From the NCBI GenBank assembly GCA_033283325.1, contig JAWMQO010000005.1, forward strand, positions 186,001 through 250,000: 64,000 nt of DNA. The letters are read 5' to 3'. The DNA is from Mangrovimicrobium sp033283325 (GTDB lineage Bacteria; Pseudomonadota; Gammaproteobacteria; Pseudomonadales; Halieaceae). Shown here piece by piece: positions 20,755 to 28,955 of this stretch. The translations under genes were made by a program, and so were the position numbers. Every line of letters starts with the position of its first letter. The first letter of the stretch is position 1. The notes under the pieces are model-generated. The model was not told where the DNA came from. It saw nothing but the letters and a program-made list of their open reading frames with translations, and searched no databases.

Positions 20755-22002
20755 TCAGTACTTGAAGCCGAGATCGAACTGCAGGCGATCGTAATCAAAG
20801 GTGGTGCCTGTCTCCGCGAAGGTCGCCTCGCCGAACTCGTTGTTGATGAACCAGGTCACCGCCGCGGTCCACTGCTTGTTGATGCCGTAGGCGCCAGACA
20901 CGCGGTGCCCCTTGCCGTCGGTACCGCCGCCGGCGAAGTCGGAGTCGGAGATCAGGCCGAGGACCGCGTCGGCCTCGAGGTCCTGGTAGGCCCAGCCCAC
21001 CTGCCAGGTGCCCGGCCCGGAGGCCTTGCCGAGGCTGATCCCCAGCAGGTAGCCGGTGTCGAATTCATCGGCATCCTGGTTCTGGACGTAGTTGCCGAAG
21101 AACGCCATTGGCAGGTCGAACACATTGGCCACGAACTCGGCGCCCAGTTCAAGCATCTCGTAGTTGTAGAGATATTCATCGTCGACAGAGCTGTTGCCGA
21201 AGAAGGCGTCGTCGAAAATCGGCCCGAGACCGGCGACCGGAATGTCGTGGTAGCCGACGGCGGCAGTAAAGGCGCCAATCCCCAGGGGAACGCTGGCCCC
21301 GGCCTGCACGCTCCAGGCGTAGACCTCCTCGCTGTTGCGGGTGTCGCTCTCCAGCCAGTTACCCATGGCCGAGGCGAACAGGACATCACCCTTCCAGCCC
21401 ACGCCCACCCCTTCCGGGGTCCAGTCGCCGTCCCACAGCAACTGGCTCTTCTGTGGCCGGAACAGCGGGTTGGCGAACTTGCCCGCGGTGACGTAGATCT
21501 CGTCGGTGGCATTCCACTTGAAGTAGGCGAGGTTCAGGCGCAGGCCCTTGGAGCTGCCGCCGTCGCCCAGAGTCTGGTTGGTGGAGACCGGGTCGTCGCC
21601 GCCGGTAGCGATGCCGAAGCCGACCTCGGTGTTCGAGGGGAGGGCGGCGATCAGGTTGAGGCGGGCGCGAACCCGGTTGCGCTCCCTGGTGTCGACGTCC
21701 TCGACATCGATGGATTCGTAGCGGTAGCGGAAGTCGCCCTTGAGCTTGATGTTCTCTGTCCAGCTCGCCGCGCTGTTCTGGCGCTGGAGTTCGGCGACGT
21801 CCGCCTGCAGTACCGAGAGGTCTTCAACCGGGACCGGTTTGCGGGACTTGAGTTGCGTGTTCTCCGCCTCCAGCGCCTGCACCCGCGCTTCCATCTGGGC
21901 CATTCGGGCCATCATTTCCTGCCACTGGGCATCCGAGACCGCGGCCGATGCCGCCATACTGGCCAGGCTGGTAATGCCTGCAATTGAGATAAGACGCAAC
22001 AT
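20755..22002 (-). CDS. putative outer-membrane porin with N-terminal coiled coil
   Basis: A 415-residue protein with a signal peptide ending at ASAAVSDA, then a coiled-coil of about 50 residues (MMARMAQMEARVQALEAENTQL ... VLQADVAELQRQ) that would reach into the periplasm toward the peptidoglycan, and a 16-18 strand beta-barrel beginning at LKGDFRYRYESID and ending in the aromatic FDLGFKY. This matches the 'putative porin' family of marine and freshwater proteobacteria. A GGAGGG site lies four bases before the ATG at 22002. It would allow diffusion of small solutes; specificity is not visible. The gene follows the aspartoacylase-like gene after 83 bases and precedes the channel gene. Confidence 0.87.
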   Translation of the reverse strand: MLRLISIAGITSLASMAASAAVSDAQWQEMMARMAQMEARVQALEAENTQLKSRKPVPVEDLSVLQADVAELQRQNSAASWTENIKLKGDFRYRYESIDVEDVDTRERNRVRARLNLIAALPSNTEVGFGIATGGDDPVSTNQTLGDGGSSKGLRLNLAYFKWNATDEIYVTAGKFANPLFRPQKSQLLWDGDWTPEGVGVGWKGDVLFASAMGNWLESDTRNSEEVYAWSVQAGASVPLGIGAFTAAVGYHDIPVAGLGPIFDDAFFGNSSVDDEYLYNYEMLELGAEFVANVFDLPMAFFGNYVQNQDADEFDTGYLLGISLGKASGPGTWQVGWAYQDLEADAVLGLISDSDFAGGGTDGKGHRVSGAYGINKQWTAAVTWFINNEFGEATFAETGTTFDYDRLQFDLGFKY

Positions 22003-22085
22003 GAGTCCCTCCGGTGTTTAAGTTGTCCTCGCAGGTGTCCCTGACGCCCGCATTTTTCTTCGTTTTTATTGTTGGCTCCCCGGTC

Positions 22086-23150
22086 TCAGGCGATCGCCGG
22101 TTCCTCCGGGTCGCCGTAGGCGGGGAGGTCGCCATTGCCGAACTCTTCCTGGAACTGCTCGACCTGTTTCTCCACGCTGCCGACCCGCCGACCGTAGTAG
22201 GCGAGGTGGAAGGTGGCGTCTCCCTGGTAGACCAGCGGCAGGTTGGTGCGGCCGATTACCACACCGGATTCCGGTGCGTGCATTTCGGTCTCCTTGGCTC
22301 CCAGCGGATCGGCAACGACCGCCAGGACCTGCCCCTTGCTCACCTTCGCGCCCAGAGGCACGAGGGTGCGCAGGATACCGCTTTCCGGCGCCCGAACCCA
22401 GCTTGTTTGTTCACTGATAATCGGCTTGGGCGGCGGTTTGCGGCTGCGGCTCCTGCGCAGCATGCCGATCTCGCGCATGACGTTGATGATGCCGCGCACT
22501 CCGGCGCGGATGTGCAGTTCCTCGAAGCGCAGGGCCTCGCCGGCCTCATAGAGCAGGATCGGTATCCCGTTGTCGTCGGCACAGGCGCGCAGGGAACCGT
22601 CCCGCAGGGCGGCATTGATGGCCAGCGGTACACCGAAGGCCTCGGTCATGGCGAGGGCCTCGGGGTCGTCGAGATTGGCGCGGATCTGCGGGAAGTTACT
22701 GCGGTGGCGGGCGCCGGTATGCAGGTCGATACCGTGGGTGGACTTGCGCACGATCTCCCGCAGGAAGGTATGGGCCACACGGCTGGCCAGCGGACCCCGC
22801 TCCGAGCCCGGGAAGGAACGGTTGAGGTCGCGGCCGTCCGGGAGGTAACGCGAGTGGTTGAGGAAACCGTAGATGTTGACGATGGGAATGGCGATCAGGC
22901 TGCCGCGCAGGGTGTTAATGGATTTGTGGCGCAGCAGGCGGCGGATGATCTCGACGCCGTTGATTTCGTCCCCGTGCACCGCCGCGCTGATGAACAGTAC
23001 CGGTCCCGGGCGCTTCCCGTGCACCACCTGCGCGGTCATGGAGAGGTCGTCGTGGGTGTACATCGGTGCCACCGGGATATCCACGGTGGCCCGTTCGCCC
23101 GGGGAGATTGTCCGCCCACCGATTTCCAGTGCGGCCGCCTTTTGCGCCAT
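22086..23150 (-). CDS. succinylglutamate desuccinylase/aspartoacylase-family zinc deacylase
   Basis: A 354-residue M14-like zinc hydrolase of the AstE/AspA family. Zinc ligands are recognisable as His59 and Glu62 in AAVHGDEINGVEI and His144 in GIDLHTG; RDLNRSFPG at about 107-115 is the conserved substrate loop. The C-terminal 100 residues form a beta-rich lobe (ESGILRTLVPLGAKVSKGQVLAVVAD). The enzyme removes an acyl group from an N-acyl amino acid such as N-acetyl-aspartate or N-succinyl-glutamate; the real substrate is not known for this subfamily. It lies 98 bases downstream of rimK on the same strand, an association seen repeatedly in gammaproteobacteria, which suggests a role with glutamate-modified protein or a related acyl-amino acid. 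Confidence 0.88.
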   Translation of the reverse strand: MAQKAAALEIGGRTISPGERATVDIPVAPMYTHDDLSMTAQVVHGKRPGPVLFISAAVHGDEINGVEIIRRLLRHKSINTLRGSLIAIPIVNIYGFLNHSRYLPDGRDLNRSFPGSERGPLASRVAHTFLREIVRKSTHGIDLHTGARHRSNFPQIRANLDDPEALAMTEAFGVPLAINAALRDGSLRACADDNGIPILLYEAGEALRFEELHIRAGVRGIINVMREIGMLRRSRSRKPPPKPIISEQTSWVRAPESGILRTLVPLGAKVSKGQVLAVVADPLGAKETEMHAPESGVVIGRTNLPLVYQGDATFHLAYYGRRVGSVEKQVEQFQEEFGNGDLPAYGDPEEPAIA

Positions 23151-23248
23151 TCCAGTGTCCTGTCCGGCAAATTCCTGATAATCCAGAGCCTACCGAAAAC
23201 GTGCGCACAAGGTGTGGTGAAATACCGGGAATTTGCCCGCTGCGAGCG

Positions 23249-24160
23249 CTAACCCCGGGTTTTCCGGCTGCTGCGGACGGGGCGGGCGTGGTCCTCGACG
23301 TAGGTGATGATCTTGCCGGCGATGTCCTTGCCGGTGGCCTCCTCGATACCGCCGAGGCCCGGGGAGGAATTCACCTCCATGATCAGCGGTCCGCGGGAAG
23401 AGCGCAGCAGGTCGACGCCTGCCACCTGCAGGCCCATGGTATGGGCGGCCTTCACCGCAGTGGCCCGTTCCTCCGGCGTCAGCTTGACCACCTTCGCGGT
23501 GCCGCCGCGGTGCAGGTTGGAGCGAAATTCGCCGTCGGCGGCGGAGCGCTCCATGGCGGCGACCACCCGGCGGCCGATGACGAAGGCGCGGATATCGGAG
23601 CCGCCGGCTTCCTTGATGAATTCCTGGACGAGGAAGTCGGCGCCCAGCTCGGTGAAGGCGTCAATCACCGACTCGGCCGCCTTGATCGTCTCAGCCAGTA
23701 CCACGCCGCGGCCCTGGGTACCGCGCAGGAGCTTCAGCACCACCGGCGCGCCGCCCATCCACTTGATCAACTGGCGGCCGTTTTCCACATCGTGGGCGAA
23801 ACCGGTGGTGGGCATGCCGATGCCCTTGCGCGAAAGCAGTTGCAGGGCGCGCAGTTTATCCCGGGAGCGGCCCAGGGGAATGGATTCGGTCAGACAGTAG
23901 ACACCCATCATCTCGAACTGGCGGATTACGGCGGTGCCGTAGTCGGTGATCGACGCGCCGATGCGGGGGATCACGGCGTCGAAGCCCTCGAGCTTTTCCC
24001 CCTTGTAGTAGATGCCCGGGTCGTCCGAGTTGATATCCATGGTGCATTTCAGTGTATCCAGCACGCGCACCTCGTGGCCGCGTTCCTCGGCGGCCTCGAC
24101 GAGACGGCGGGTGCTGTAGAGCTTCCTGTTGCGGGACAGGATGCCGATTTTCATGATCAC
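23249..24160 (-). CDS. rimK: RimK-type ATP-grasp glutamate ligase
   Basis: A 301-303 residue ATP-grasp enzyme closely matching RimK: MKIGILSRNRKLYSTRRLVEAA at the start, VIPRIGASITDYGTAVIRQFEMMG, PVVLKLLRGTQGRGVVLAE (ATP grip) and IMEVNSSPGLGGIEEATG at the end. RimK adds glutamates to the C-terminus of ribosomal protein S6 and can also make poly-glutamate. Two starts compete: a GTG at 24160 with AGGAG six bases upstream, and the ATG at 24154, which corresponds to the usual family start. The gene is downstream of the RimB-like gene, with a small hairpin (24189-24205) between them, and upstream of the aspartoacylase-like gene. Confidence 0.94.
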   Translation of the reverse strand: MIMKIGILSRNRKLYSTRRLVEAAEERGHEVRVLDTLKCTMDINSDDPGIYYKGEKLEGFDAVIPRIGASITDYGTAVIRQFEMMGVYCLTESIPLGRSRDKLRALQLLSRKGIGMPTTGFAHDVENGRQLIKWMGGAPVVLKLLRGTQGRGVVLAETIKAAESVIDAFTELGADFLVQEFIKEAGGSDIRAFVIGRRVVAAMERSAADGEFRSNLHRGGTAKVVKLTPEERATAVKAAHTMGLQVAGVDLLRSSRGPLIMEVNSSPGLGGIEEATGKDIAGKIITYVEDHARPVRSSRKTRG

Positions 24161-24209
24161 GCCTTACTCCTGGGGCTGTGTTTGAGCGGGCCTGGAAATC
24201 AGGCCGGGT

Positions 24210-24638
24210 CTAGCGCCCGCACAGGTAGGACCTGCCGGGGTCGACCAGATAGTGGCCGCGCATGGCGGTGCGGCCGATCAGAACGCGGAACTTCATGCTG
24301 TCGCGGTCGGTGAGTGTAACCTCCACCTGCTGCGCCCGGCCACCTATCGACAGTGTAGTTTGTATGACATAGCGCATCTCTTGATGGCCGCCGGAATCGC
24401 GTACCAGGCGCCGGTCCAGCAGGGGTGCCTCGCACTCCACCACCTCGCTGAGATCTTTCTGCAGGGGATGGACACCGAAGCGGACCCACTGTCCGCCCTC
24501 GCGCTCGAATTCTTCCGTCCAGAAGGCGTGCAGGGCGCTGGTGCGGGCGCCGGTGTCCACCTTGGCCTTGATCCGGGGGATATTGAGGTCGGGAAAGGCA
24601 ACCCACTCGCGCCAGCCCAGTTGCTTCATCTCTGCCAT
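24210..24638 (-). CDS. rimB: RimB-like retropepsin-type protease (PF05618 family)
   Basis: A 142-residue protein of the family first labelled 'ATP-dependent zinc protease', now linked to retropepsin-like aspartic proteases. The active-site triad is KVDTGARTSALHA with Asp28-Thr29-Gly30, followed by the second half motif VLIGRTAMRGHYLVDPGRSYL. In Pseudomonas, RimB acts with RimK in control of ribosomal protein S6 glutamylation. The start may be the ATG at 24638 or three codons later. It sits 15 bases after the MscS gene and 49 bases before rimK. The gene symbol rests on family plus context. Confidence 0.85.
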   Translation of the reverse strand: MAEMKQLGWREWVAFPDLNIPRIKAKVDTGARTSALHAFWTEEFEREGGQWVRFGVHPLQKDLSEVVECEAPLLDRRLVRDSGGHQEMRYVIQTTLSIGGRAQQVEVTLTDRDSMKFRVLIGRTAMRGHYLVDPGRSYLCGR

Positions 24639-24653
24639 GTGGTCCTTCGCGGT

Positions 24654-25574
24654 CTACTGCTGTTGAATATCGTTGGAGCGCAGGCGAAGTTCGCCATCGA
24701 TATGCACGTCGCGCTGGGGGAAGGCGATGACCACCCCGGCCTCGCGAAACAGTGCGTCGATGCGGTAGCGCAGGTCGCTGCGGATTTTACGCAAGCCGCC
24801 CTCCGATGTCGCCTGCACCCAGAATACCAGTTCGAATGCGAGGGCGTTGTCGCCGAAATCGTCAAAGATAACGAAGAATTCCGGGTCTTTCAGTACGGCC
24901 TTGTGCTCTTCCGCTGCCTGGTTGAGAAGCCGGGTCGCCAGTTGCACGTCCGAGCCGTAGGCGATACCTACCATCACGCTGGTGCGCACCAGCTTGTCGC
25001 GCAGGGTCCAGTTGGTGACGGTGTTCTCCAGCAACTGGCTGTTGGGCACCAGCAGGTGCACGCCGTCGACCCGGCGGATGCGGGTGGAGCGGGTGTTGAT
25101 CGCCTCCACCGTGCCGCGCATGTCACCAAGCTCGAGGAAGTCGCCGATCTTGATCGGCCGCTCCCACATCAGGATCCAGCCGCTGATGAAATTGTTGATG
25201 ATGTTCTGGGCGCCAAAGCCCACGCCAATTGCCACTGCGCCCGAGATAAAGGCGAAAGCTCCCAGGGGCACATGCAGGAAATCCAGCACCATGAAACCGA
25301 GGATGATCAGGCCGAGGATCAGCCAGGCCCGGGTGATCATCTGCACCGCGTCGGGGTTCATGGAGCGTTTGAGCAGGTGGCCGCGCAGAAAGCCGGTACT
25401 CCAGAACACGAACAGGCCGGCGAGGAGGGCGAACACCCCTACCGAGAGCAGCTGGCCGAGAGTAATGCTGTTGTCGCCCATGGCGAGCAGGGGTGTCTCC
25501 AGCACGTGCTGCACCTGCTCCACCACCTTGTCCAATTCCTCGCCGGATTCAGCTGCCACCTGTGGCCCTCTCAT
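24654..25574 (-). CDS. MscS-family small-conductance mechanosensitive channel
   Basis: A 306-residue MscS homolog: three hydrophobic helices, the pore helix with AFAFISGAVAIGVGFGAQNIINNFISGW, then the beta domain ERPIKIGDFLELGDMRGTVEAINTRSTRIRRVDGVHLLVPNSQLL and the alpha/beta cytoplasmic domain. The IGVGFGAQN stretch is the signature that lines the gate. It releases solutes on hypo-osmotic shock. It is the first gene of the minus-strand group with rimB and rimK, which is an unexpected neighbour for a protein-modification system. The start region is divergent from the CorA-like gene. Confidence 0.93.
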   Translation of the reverse strand: MRGPQVAAESGEELDKVVEQVQHVLETPLLAMGDNSITLGQLLSVGVFALLAGLFVFWSTGFLRGHLLKRSMNPDAVQMITRAWLILGLIILGFMVLDFLHVPLGAFAFISGAVAIGVGFGAQNIINNFISGWILMWERPIKIGDFLELGDMRGTVEAINTRSTRIRRVDGVHLLVPNSQLLENTVTNWTLRDKLVRTSVMVGIAYGSDVQLATRLLNQAAEEHKAVLKDPEFFVIFDDFGDNALAFELVFWVQATSEGGLRKIRSDLRYRIDALFREAGVVIAFPQRDVHIDGELRLRSNDIQQQ

Positions 25575-25716
25575 CCGCGGGTCGATGCCCGTCCACCCGC
25601 GGCAGTTTCGGTTATAGTTGTCGTGAGTTTAGCGGATTCTGGCACCACTTGAATCGACAGGGCGCCGGTTGCTGTTAGCAGCGGGTGTAATCCCGCCTTA
25701 CTTTGGGAGGAAATAG

Positions 25717-26688
25717 ATGATTCGCTGCAAGCTGAGTGGCAGTGGCGCGGAAGACGCCACCATCCACGGTGGTGTGGAAATCATCGAGCGCTGGCGGCAG
25801 TTCGGCGGCACCCTCTGGCTGGATGTCGAGGGCGCCTACGACGAACAGACCGCCGCCCTGCTGGAGGATCTGGGCTGCGACCCGCTGGCCATCCAGGACA
25901 GCTTCCGGGTACGTCACCCGCCCAAGATCGAGGAATTCGACAACAACACTTTCGTGCTGTTTCGCGGCATTGCCAAGCTCGACGAGCACCTGGAACTACA
26001 ACCCCAGCAGATCGGCCTGTGGATCGGCAGTAACTACGTGATCACCGTGCACCGCGGGCATTCGGTGAGTGTCGCCCGGTTCTGGGACGACAGCGCCGGG
26101 GAGTCAGTCCTGCGCGACCCCGCAAGCCTTAGCCTGCGACTGCTGCACTACGCCTGCGGCCGCTATCTCGACCGCCTGCTGGAATTCGAGGAGCGCCTGA
26201 ACGATCTCGAAGACGGCCTGCAGGGCGACCGTTCCGAGGAGGACATGCGCGAGCTGGTGCGCTTTCGCACCCGGCTGCGGCGCCTGCGACGTATTTTCAA
26301 CTACCACACCGAACTCGCGGCCTACATCTGGAGCGAAGGCACCGACTATCTCGGCAAGGGCGATGACAACAGCTTCCACCTGCGCCGCGACCTCCACGAC
26401 CGCTGCGAGCGCGTCTTCAGCCTCTGCAGCATGTACTACGAGATCTGCGGCGACCTGGTGGATGGCCACATCTCCCTCAGCTCCCACAAGCTCAACCAGA
26501 CCATGAAGGTCCTCACGATTATCTCGGCGATCTTCGTGCCGCTGACTTTCCTCGCCGGTATCTACGGCATGAACTTCGAGTACATACCCGAGTTGCGATG
26601 GCGCTATTCGTACTTCGTGCTGCTGGGCACCATGGCTGTGCTTGGCGGTGGACTGGTACTGCTGTTCCGCAGAATCAGGTGGTTGTAG
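25717..26688 (+). CDS. CorA-family divalent cation transporter
   Basis: A 323-residue CorA superfamily member. The large N-terminal cytoplasmic domain ends in a long helix (RLLEFEERLNDLEDGL ... RTRLRRLRRIF), then two C-terminal membrane helices with the selectivity motif GMN at about residues 284-286 (IYGMNFEYIPEL). The GMNFEYIPEL form and the short basic tail RRIRWL are common to CorA and ZntB subgroups, so magnesium/cobalt uptake and zinc transport both remain possible. A GGGAGG site precedes the ATG by seven bases, and a small hairpin (25681-25696) lies just upstream of it. It is divergent from the MscS/rimB/rimK group. Confidence 0.92.
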   Translation: MIRCKLSGSGAEDATIHGGVEIIERWRQFGGTLWLDVEGAYDEQTAALLEDLGCDPLAIQDSFRVRHPPKIEEFDNNTFVLFRGIAKLDEHLELQPQQIGLWIGSNYVITVHRGHSVSVARFWDDSAGESVLRDPASLSLRLLHYACGRYLDRLLEFEERLNDLEDGLQGDRSEEDMRELVRFRTRLRRLRRIFNYHTELAAYIWSEGTDYLGKGDDNSFHLRRDLHDRCERVFSLCSMYYEICGDLVDGHISLSSHKLNQTMKVLTIISAIFVPLTFLAGIYGMNFEYIPELRWRYSYFVLLGTMAVLGGGLVLLFRRIRWL

Positions 26689-26771
26689 AGGGCTGTTCTT
26701 TTCGCACGGCGCAGGACTGGGCCCTCTTACGCGGCCAGGCCGGTATCAATGCTCCAATGGCACCCTGTAAT

Positions 26772-26894
26772 CCGGCCCGAAGCTGGCCCTGGCCCTCGCC
26801 GGGATCGCCTAAAGCGCCATCCATGGCAGGCTCGACTACGGACATCCAAGTCCTCCGACGTCCCGTCGAGGGCCAGGACCAGCTTCGGGCCTGG
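26772..26894 (-). repeat. palindromic element, family 2 (copy 1, minus orientation)
   Basis: A left arm at 26772-26798 and a right arm at 26867-26894 are inverted repeats matching over 27 positions with one bulged base and one substitution. The 68-base centre, read on the minus strand, contains GACGTCG and then CGAGCCTGCCATGGATGGCG. The same centre recurs in the element at 57075-57190, but with unrelated arms. It fills the gap between the convergent CorA-like gene and the ABC-2 permease, so it may act as a terminator or mRNA end structure, or be a non-autonomous mobile repeat. Confidence 0.8.
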
Positions 26895-26919
26895 CGCGTG
26901 GCGCGAGTTCGTGTCCCTG

Positions 26920-28026
26920 CTAGTCCAGGGTCTTCTGGAAACGTAAGGTCGCGACCGTCAGCATCACGACGGTAAAACCCAGCAGCCAGAGAATATCCGG
27001 GGCAAGTTGTCCCAACTGCGCATCGCGCAGGTAGACCCCGCGAATCAGCCGCACGAAGTGCGTCGCCGGGAGTACCTCGGCGATGTACTGGGCCACTGTC
27101 GGCATGGCGTCGTAGGGGAACATGAAACCGCTGAGCAGGATCGAGGGCAGCAGGACGAAGACCGTCATCTGCATTGCCTGCATCTGGGTCTTGGCCTGGG
27201 TGCTGATCAGCAGGCCCAGGGTGAGGCTGGCGGCGATGAAGGACAGGGTGATCACGGCGAGGTTGAGGTAGTCGCCGAAGAAGGCGACGTCGAAGACCGA
27301 CCAGCCGAGCCCGATGATGATGCTGATCTGCAGGATGCCAACGAAAATATAGGGCACCAGCTTGCCCACCATGAGCTCCAGCGGGTGGATGGGCGTGGTG
27401 ATCAGCATTTCCATGTTGCCCTGTTCGCGCTCGCGCACCAGGGCCACGGAGGTGAAGAGGATCATGGTCATGGTCAGGATCACCGCGGTGAGGCCGGGCA
27501 CGATATTCACCTGGGAGCGCCGCTCGGGGTTGAAGAACAGCGCGATCTCGAAGCTCGGCGGCACCGCCTGGTAGGCTCCGGACGGTGCCCCCGCCTCGAG
27601 CTTCAGGGGCATCTGCCGCAGGCCGAGCAGGGCGCTGCCCACCATGGTGTCGGAGCCGTCCACCATCCACTGGCCCACAGTGGCGCCATTGGCGATGCGA
27701 TGGGTGAGGTCCTCCGGCAGGACCAGCGCGGCGCGAATCCTGCCGGCGATGATGGCGTCGCGCGCCTGTGCCGGGGTGTCGAAATGCTGGTCGATCGAAA
27801 CCACCTGGGTGACGCGGATCTGCTCGGTGATGATCCGGCCCGCGGCGCTGTTGCTCATGTCCACCACGCCGACGGGAATGCCGCGCACCACGGTATTGAT
27901 CGCATAGCCGAACAGCAACAGCTGGATCAGCGGCAGCATGACGATCATGCCGAGGGTCAGGCGGTCGCGGGCGAGGTGCTTGAACTCCTTGCCGGTAACG
28001 CTGCCGATGCGGATGAAACTGTTCAT
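26920..28026 (-). CDS. ABC-2 type efflux permease (YbhR/YhhJ-like)
   Basis: A 368-residue ABC-2 permease: one N-terminal helix (LTLGMIVMLPLIQLLLFGYAI), a large periplasmic domain (about residues 45-170), and five C-terminal helices with the ABC-2 motif TMILFTSVALVREREQGNMEMLITTPIHPLELMVGKLVPYI. The sequence IRGVYLRDAQLGQLAPDILWL before the final helix is typical of YhhJ/YbhS/YbhR proteins. With the ATPase and adaptor encoded directly upstream it forms a tripartite drug or lipid-type efflux pump that would need an outer-membrane channel such as TolC from elsewhere. Only one permease gene is present, whereas Escherichia coli ybhFSR has two, so a homodimer is expected. Confidence 0.92.
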   Translation of the reverse strand: MNSFIRIGSVTGKEFKHLARDRLTLGMIVMLPLIQLLLFGYAINTVVRGIPVGVVDMSNSAAGRIITEQIRVTQVVSIDQHFDTPAQARDAIIAGRIRAALVLPEDLTHRIANGATVGQWMVDGSDTMVGSALLGLRQMPLKLEAGAPSGAYQAVPPSFEIALFFNPERRSQVNIVPGLTAVILTMTMILFTSVALVREREQGNMEMLITTPIHPLELMVGKLVPYIFVGILQISIIIGLGWSVFDVAFFGDYLNLAVITLSFIAASLTLGLLISTQAKTQMQAMQMTVFVLLPSILLSGFMFPYDAMPTVAQYIAEVLPATHFVRLIRGVYLRDAQLGQLAPDILWLLGFTVVMLTVATLRFQKTLD

Positions 28027-28955
28027 GCCGCGTCCTCGCTATCTGGCAGGGTCGCCGCTACGAAAACGTCTTCGAGGCTGGGGCGGGCGCTGCCGATCTC
28101 CAGGGCCTGGCCGTCCAGGGCCGAGCGCAGGTAGGCGCAGGGGTCTTCTTCTCCCTCCTCGAGCAGGACCCGCAGGCGCAAGCCCTGCTGTGCGGCGGAG
28201 AGTACCCGGGGCAGGGCCAGTGCCGCGTTTTTTACCTTGCGCAGGTCCCTGCCGTCGATCTCCACTACCCGATTGTCGAGGGCGCCCATCAGCTCTTCCG
28301 GGCTTCCCTCCAGGCGCAGGCGCCCGTGGTCGAGGATGGCCAGGCGGTGGCAGCGCTCGGCTTCGTCCATGTAGTGGGTGGAGACCAGGATGCTGGTGCC
28401 GGATTCCAGCAGGTCGAAGAGTTTCTCCCAGAAATCCCGGCGATTCTCCGGGTCCACTGCGGAGGTAGGCTCGTCGAGGAACAGCAGGTCCGGGCGGTGG
28501 ATGGTGGCCGCGGCCAGGGCCAGGCGTTGCCGCTGCCCGCCGCTCATGGCACTGGCTCGGCGATTGCGCATATCGCCGAGTTCGTACTGCTCGATCAGTT
28601 CATCGATACGCTGGCGCCGGGCGCGCCGTCCCAGCCCCTGGATGCTGCCCATGAACTGCAGGTTTTCCTCCACGCTGAGGTCCGCGTAGAGGGAAAATTG
28701 CTGGGTCATGTAGCCGATCCGCCGGCGCACCGCCTCCGCTTCGGCGGGAATCCGCTGGCCCAGTACCACCACCTCGCCGCTGCTGGGGGTGAGCAGGCCG
28801 CAGAGCACGCGGATCGTCGTGGTCTTGCCCGAACCATTGGGCCCGAGAAAGCCGAAAATCTGCCCGTGGGGGATGTCGAGGTCGATGTTGTCCACGGCGA
28901 GGACCTCGCCGAAGCGGCGGGACAGGCCCCGCGCGCGGACCGCGGGTTCACTCAT
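28023..28955 (-). CDS. ABC efflux transporter ATP-binding protein
   Basis: A 310-residue ATPase with Walker A GPNGSGKTT at residues 38-46, signature MSGGQ at 137-141, Walker B LLFLDEP at 157-163 and the H-loop VSTHYMDEAERCHR. The C-terminal 80 residues carry the extension typical of ABC-2 (drug resistance) ATPases. It couples ATP hydrolysis to export through the permease encoded downstream; the genes overlap by four bases. It is a single-domain version of the double-ATPase YbhF. Confidence 0.94.
   Translation of the reverse strand: MSEPAVRARGLSRRFGEVLAVDNIDLDIPHGQIFGFLGPNGSGKTTTIRVLCGLLTPSSGEVVVLGQRIPAEAEAVRRRIGYMTQQFSLYADLSVEENLQFMGSIQGLGRRARRQRIDELIEQYELGDMRNRRASAMSGGQRQRLALAAATIHRPDLLFLDEPTSAVDPENRRDFWEKLFDLLESGTSILVSTHYMDEAERCHRLAILDHGRLRLEGSPEELMGALDNRVVEIDGRDLRKVKNAALALPRVLSAAQQGLRLRVLLEEGEEDPCAYLRSALDGQALEIGSARPSLEDVFVAATLPDSEDAA

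Noticed and set aside
24189..24205. GGCCTG/CAGGCC hairpin between rimB and rimK, considered as a terminator.
   Set aside because: Only six pairs, no T-run, and it lies between genes that appear to be co-transcribed.
25681..25696. GCGGG/CCCGC hairpin just before the CorA-like start, considered as a magnesium riboswitch.
   Set aside because: The leader is far too short and lacks the conserved helices of known magnesium riboswitches; a 5-bp hairpin alone is not evidence.
26675..27670. A 331-codon minus-strand frame overlapping the ABC-2 permease.
   Set aside because: It is a frame shadow; the permease frame has clear family motifs and membrane helices, and part of the shadow reads through the palindromic element.
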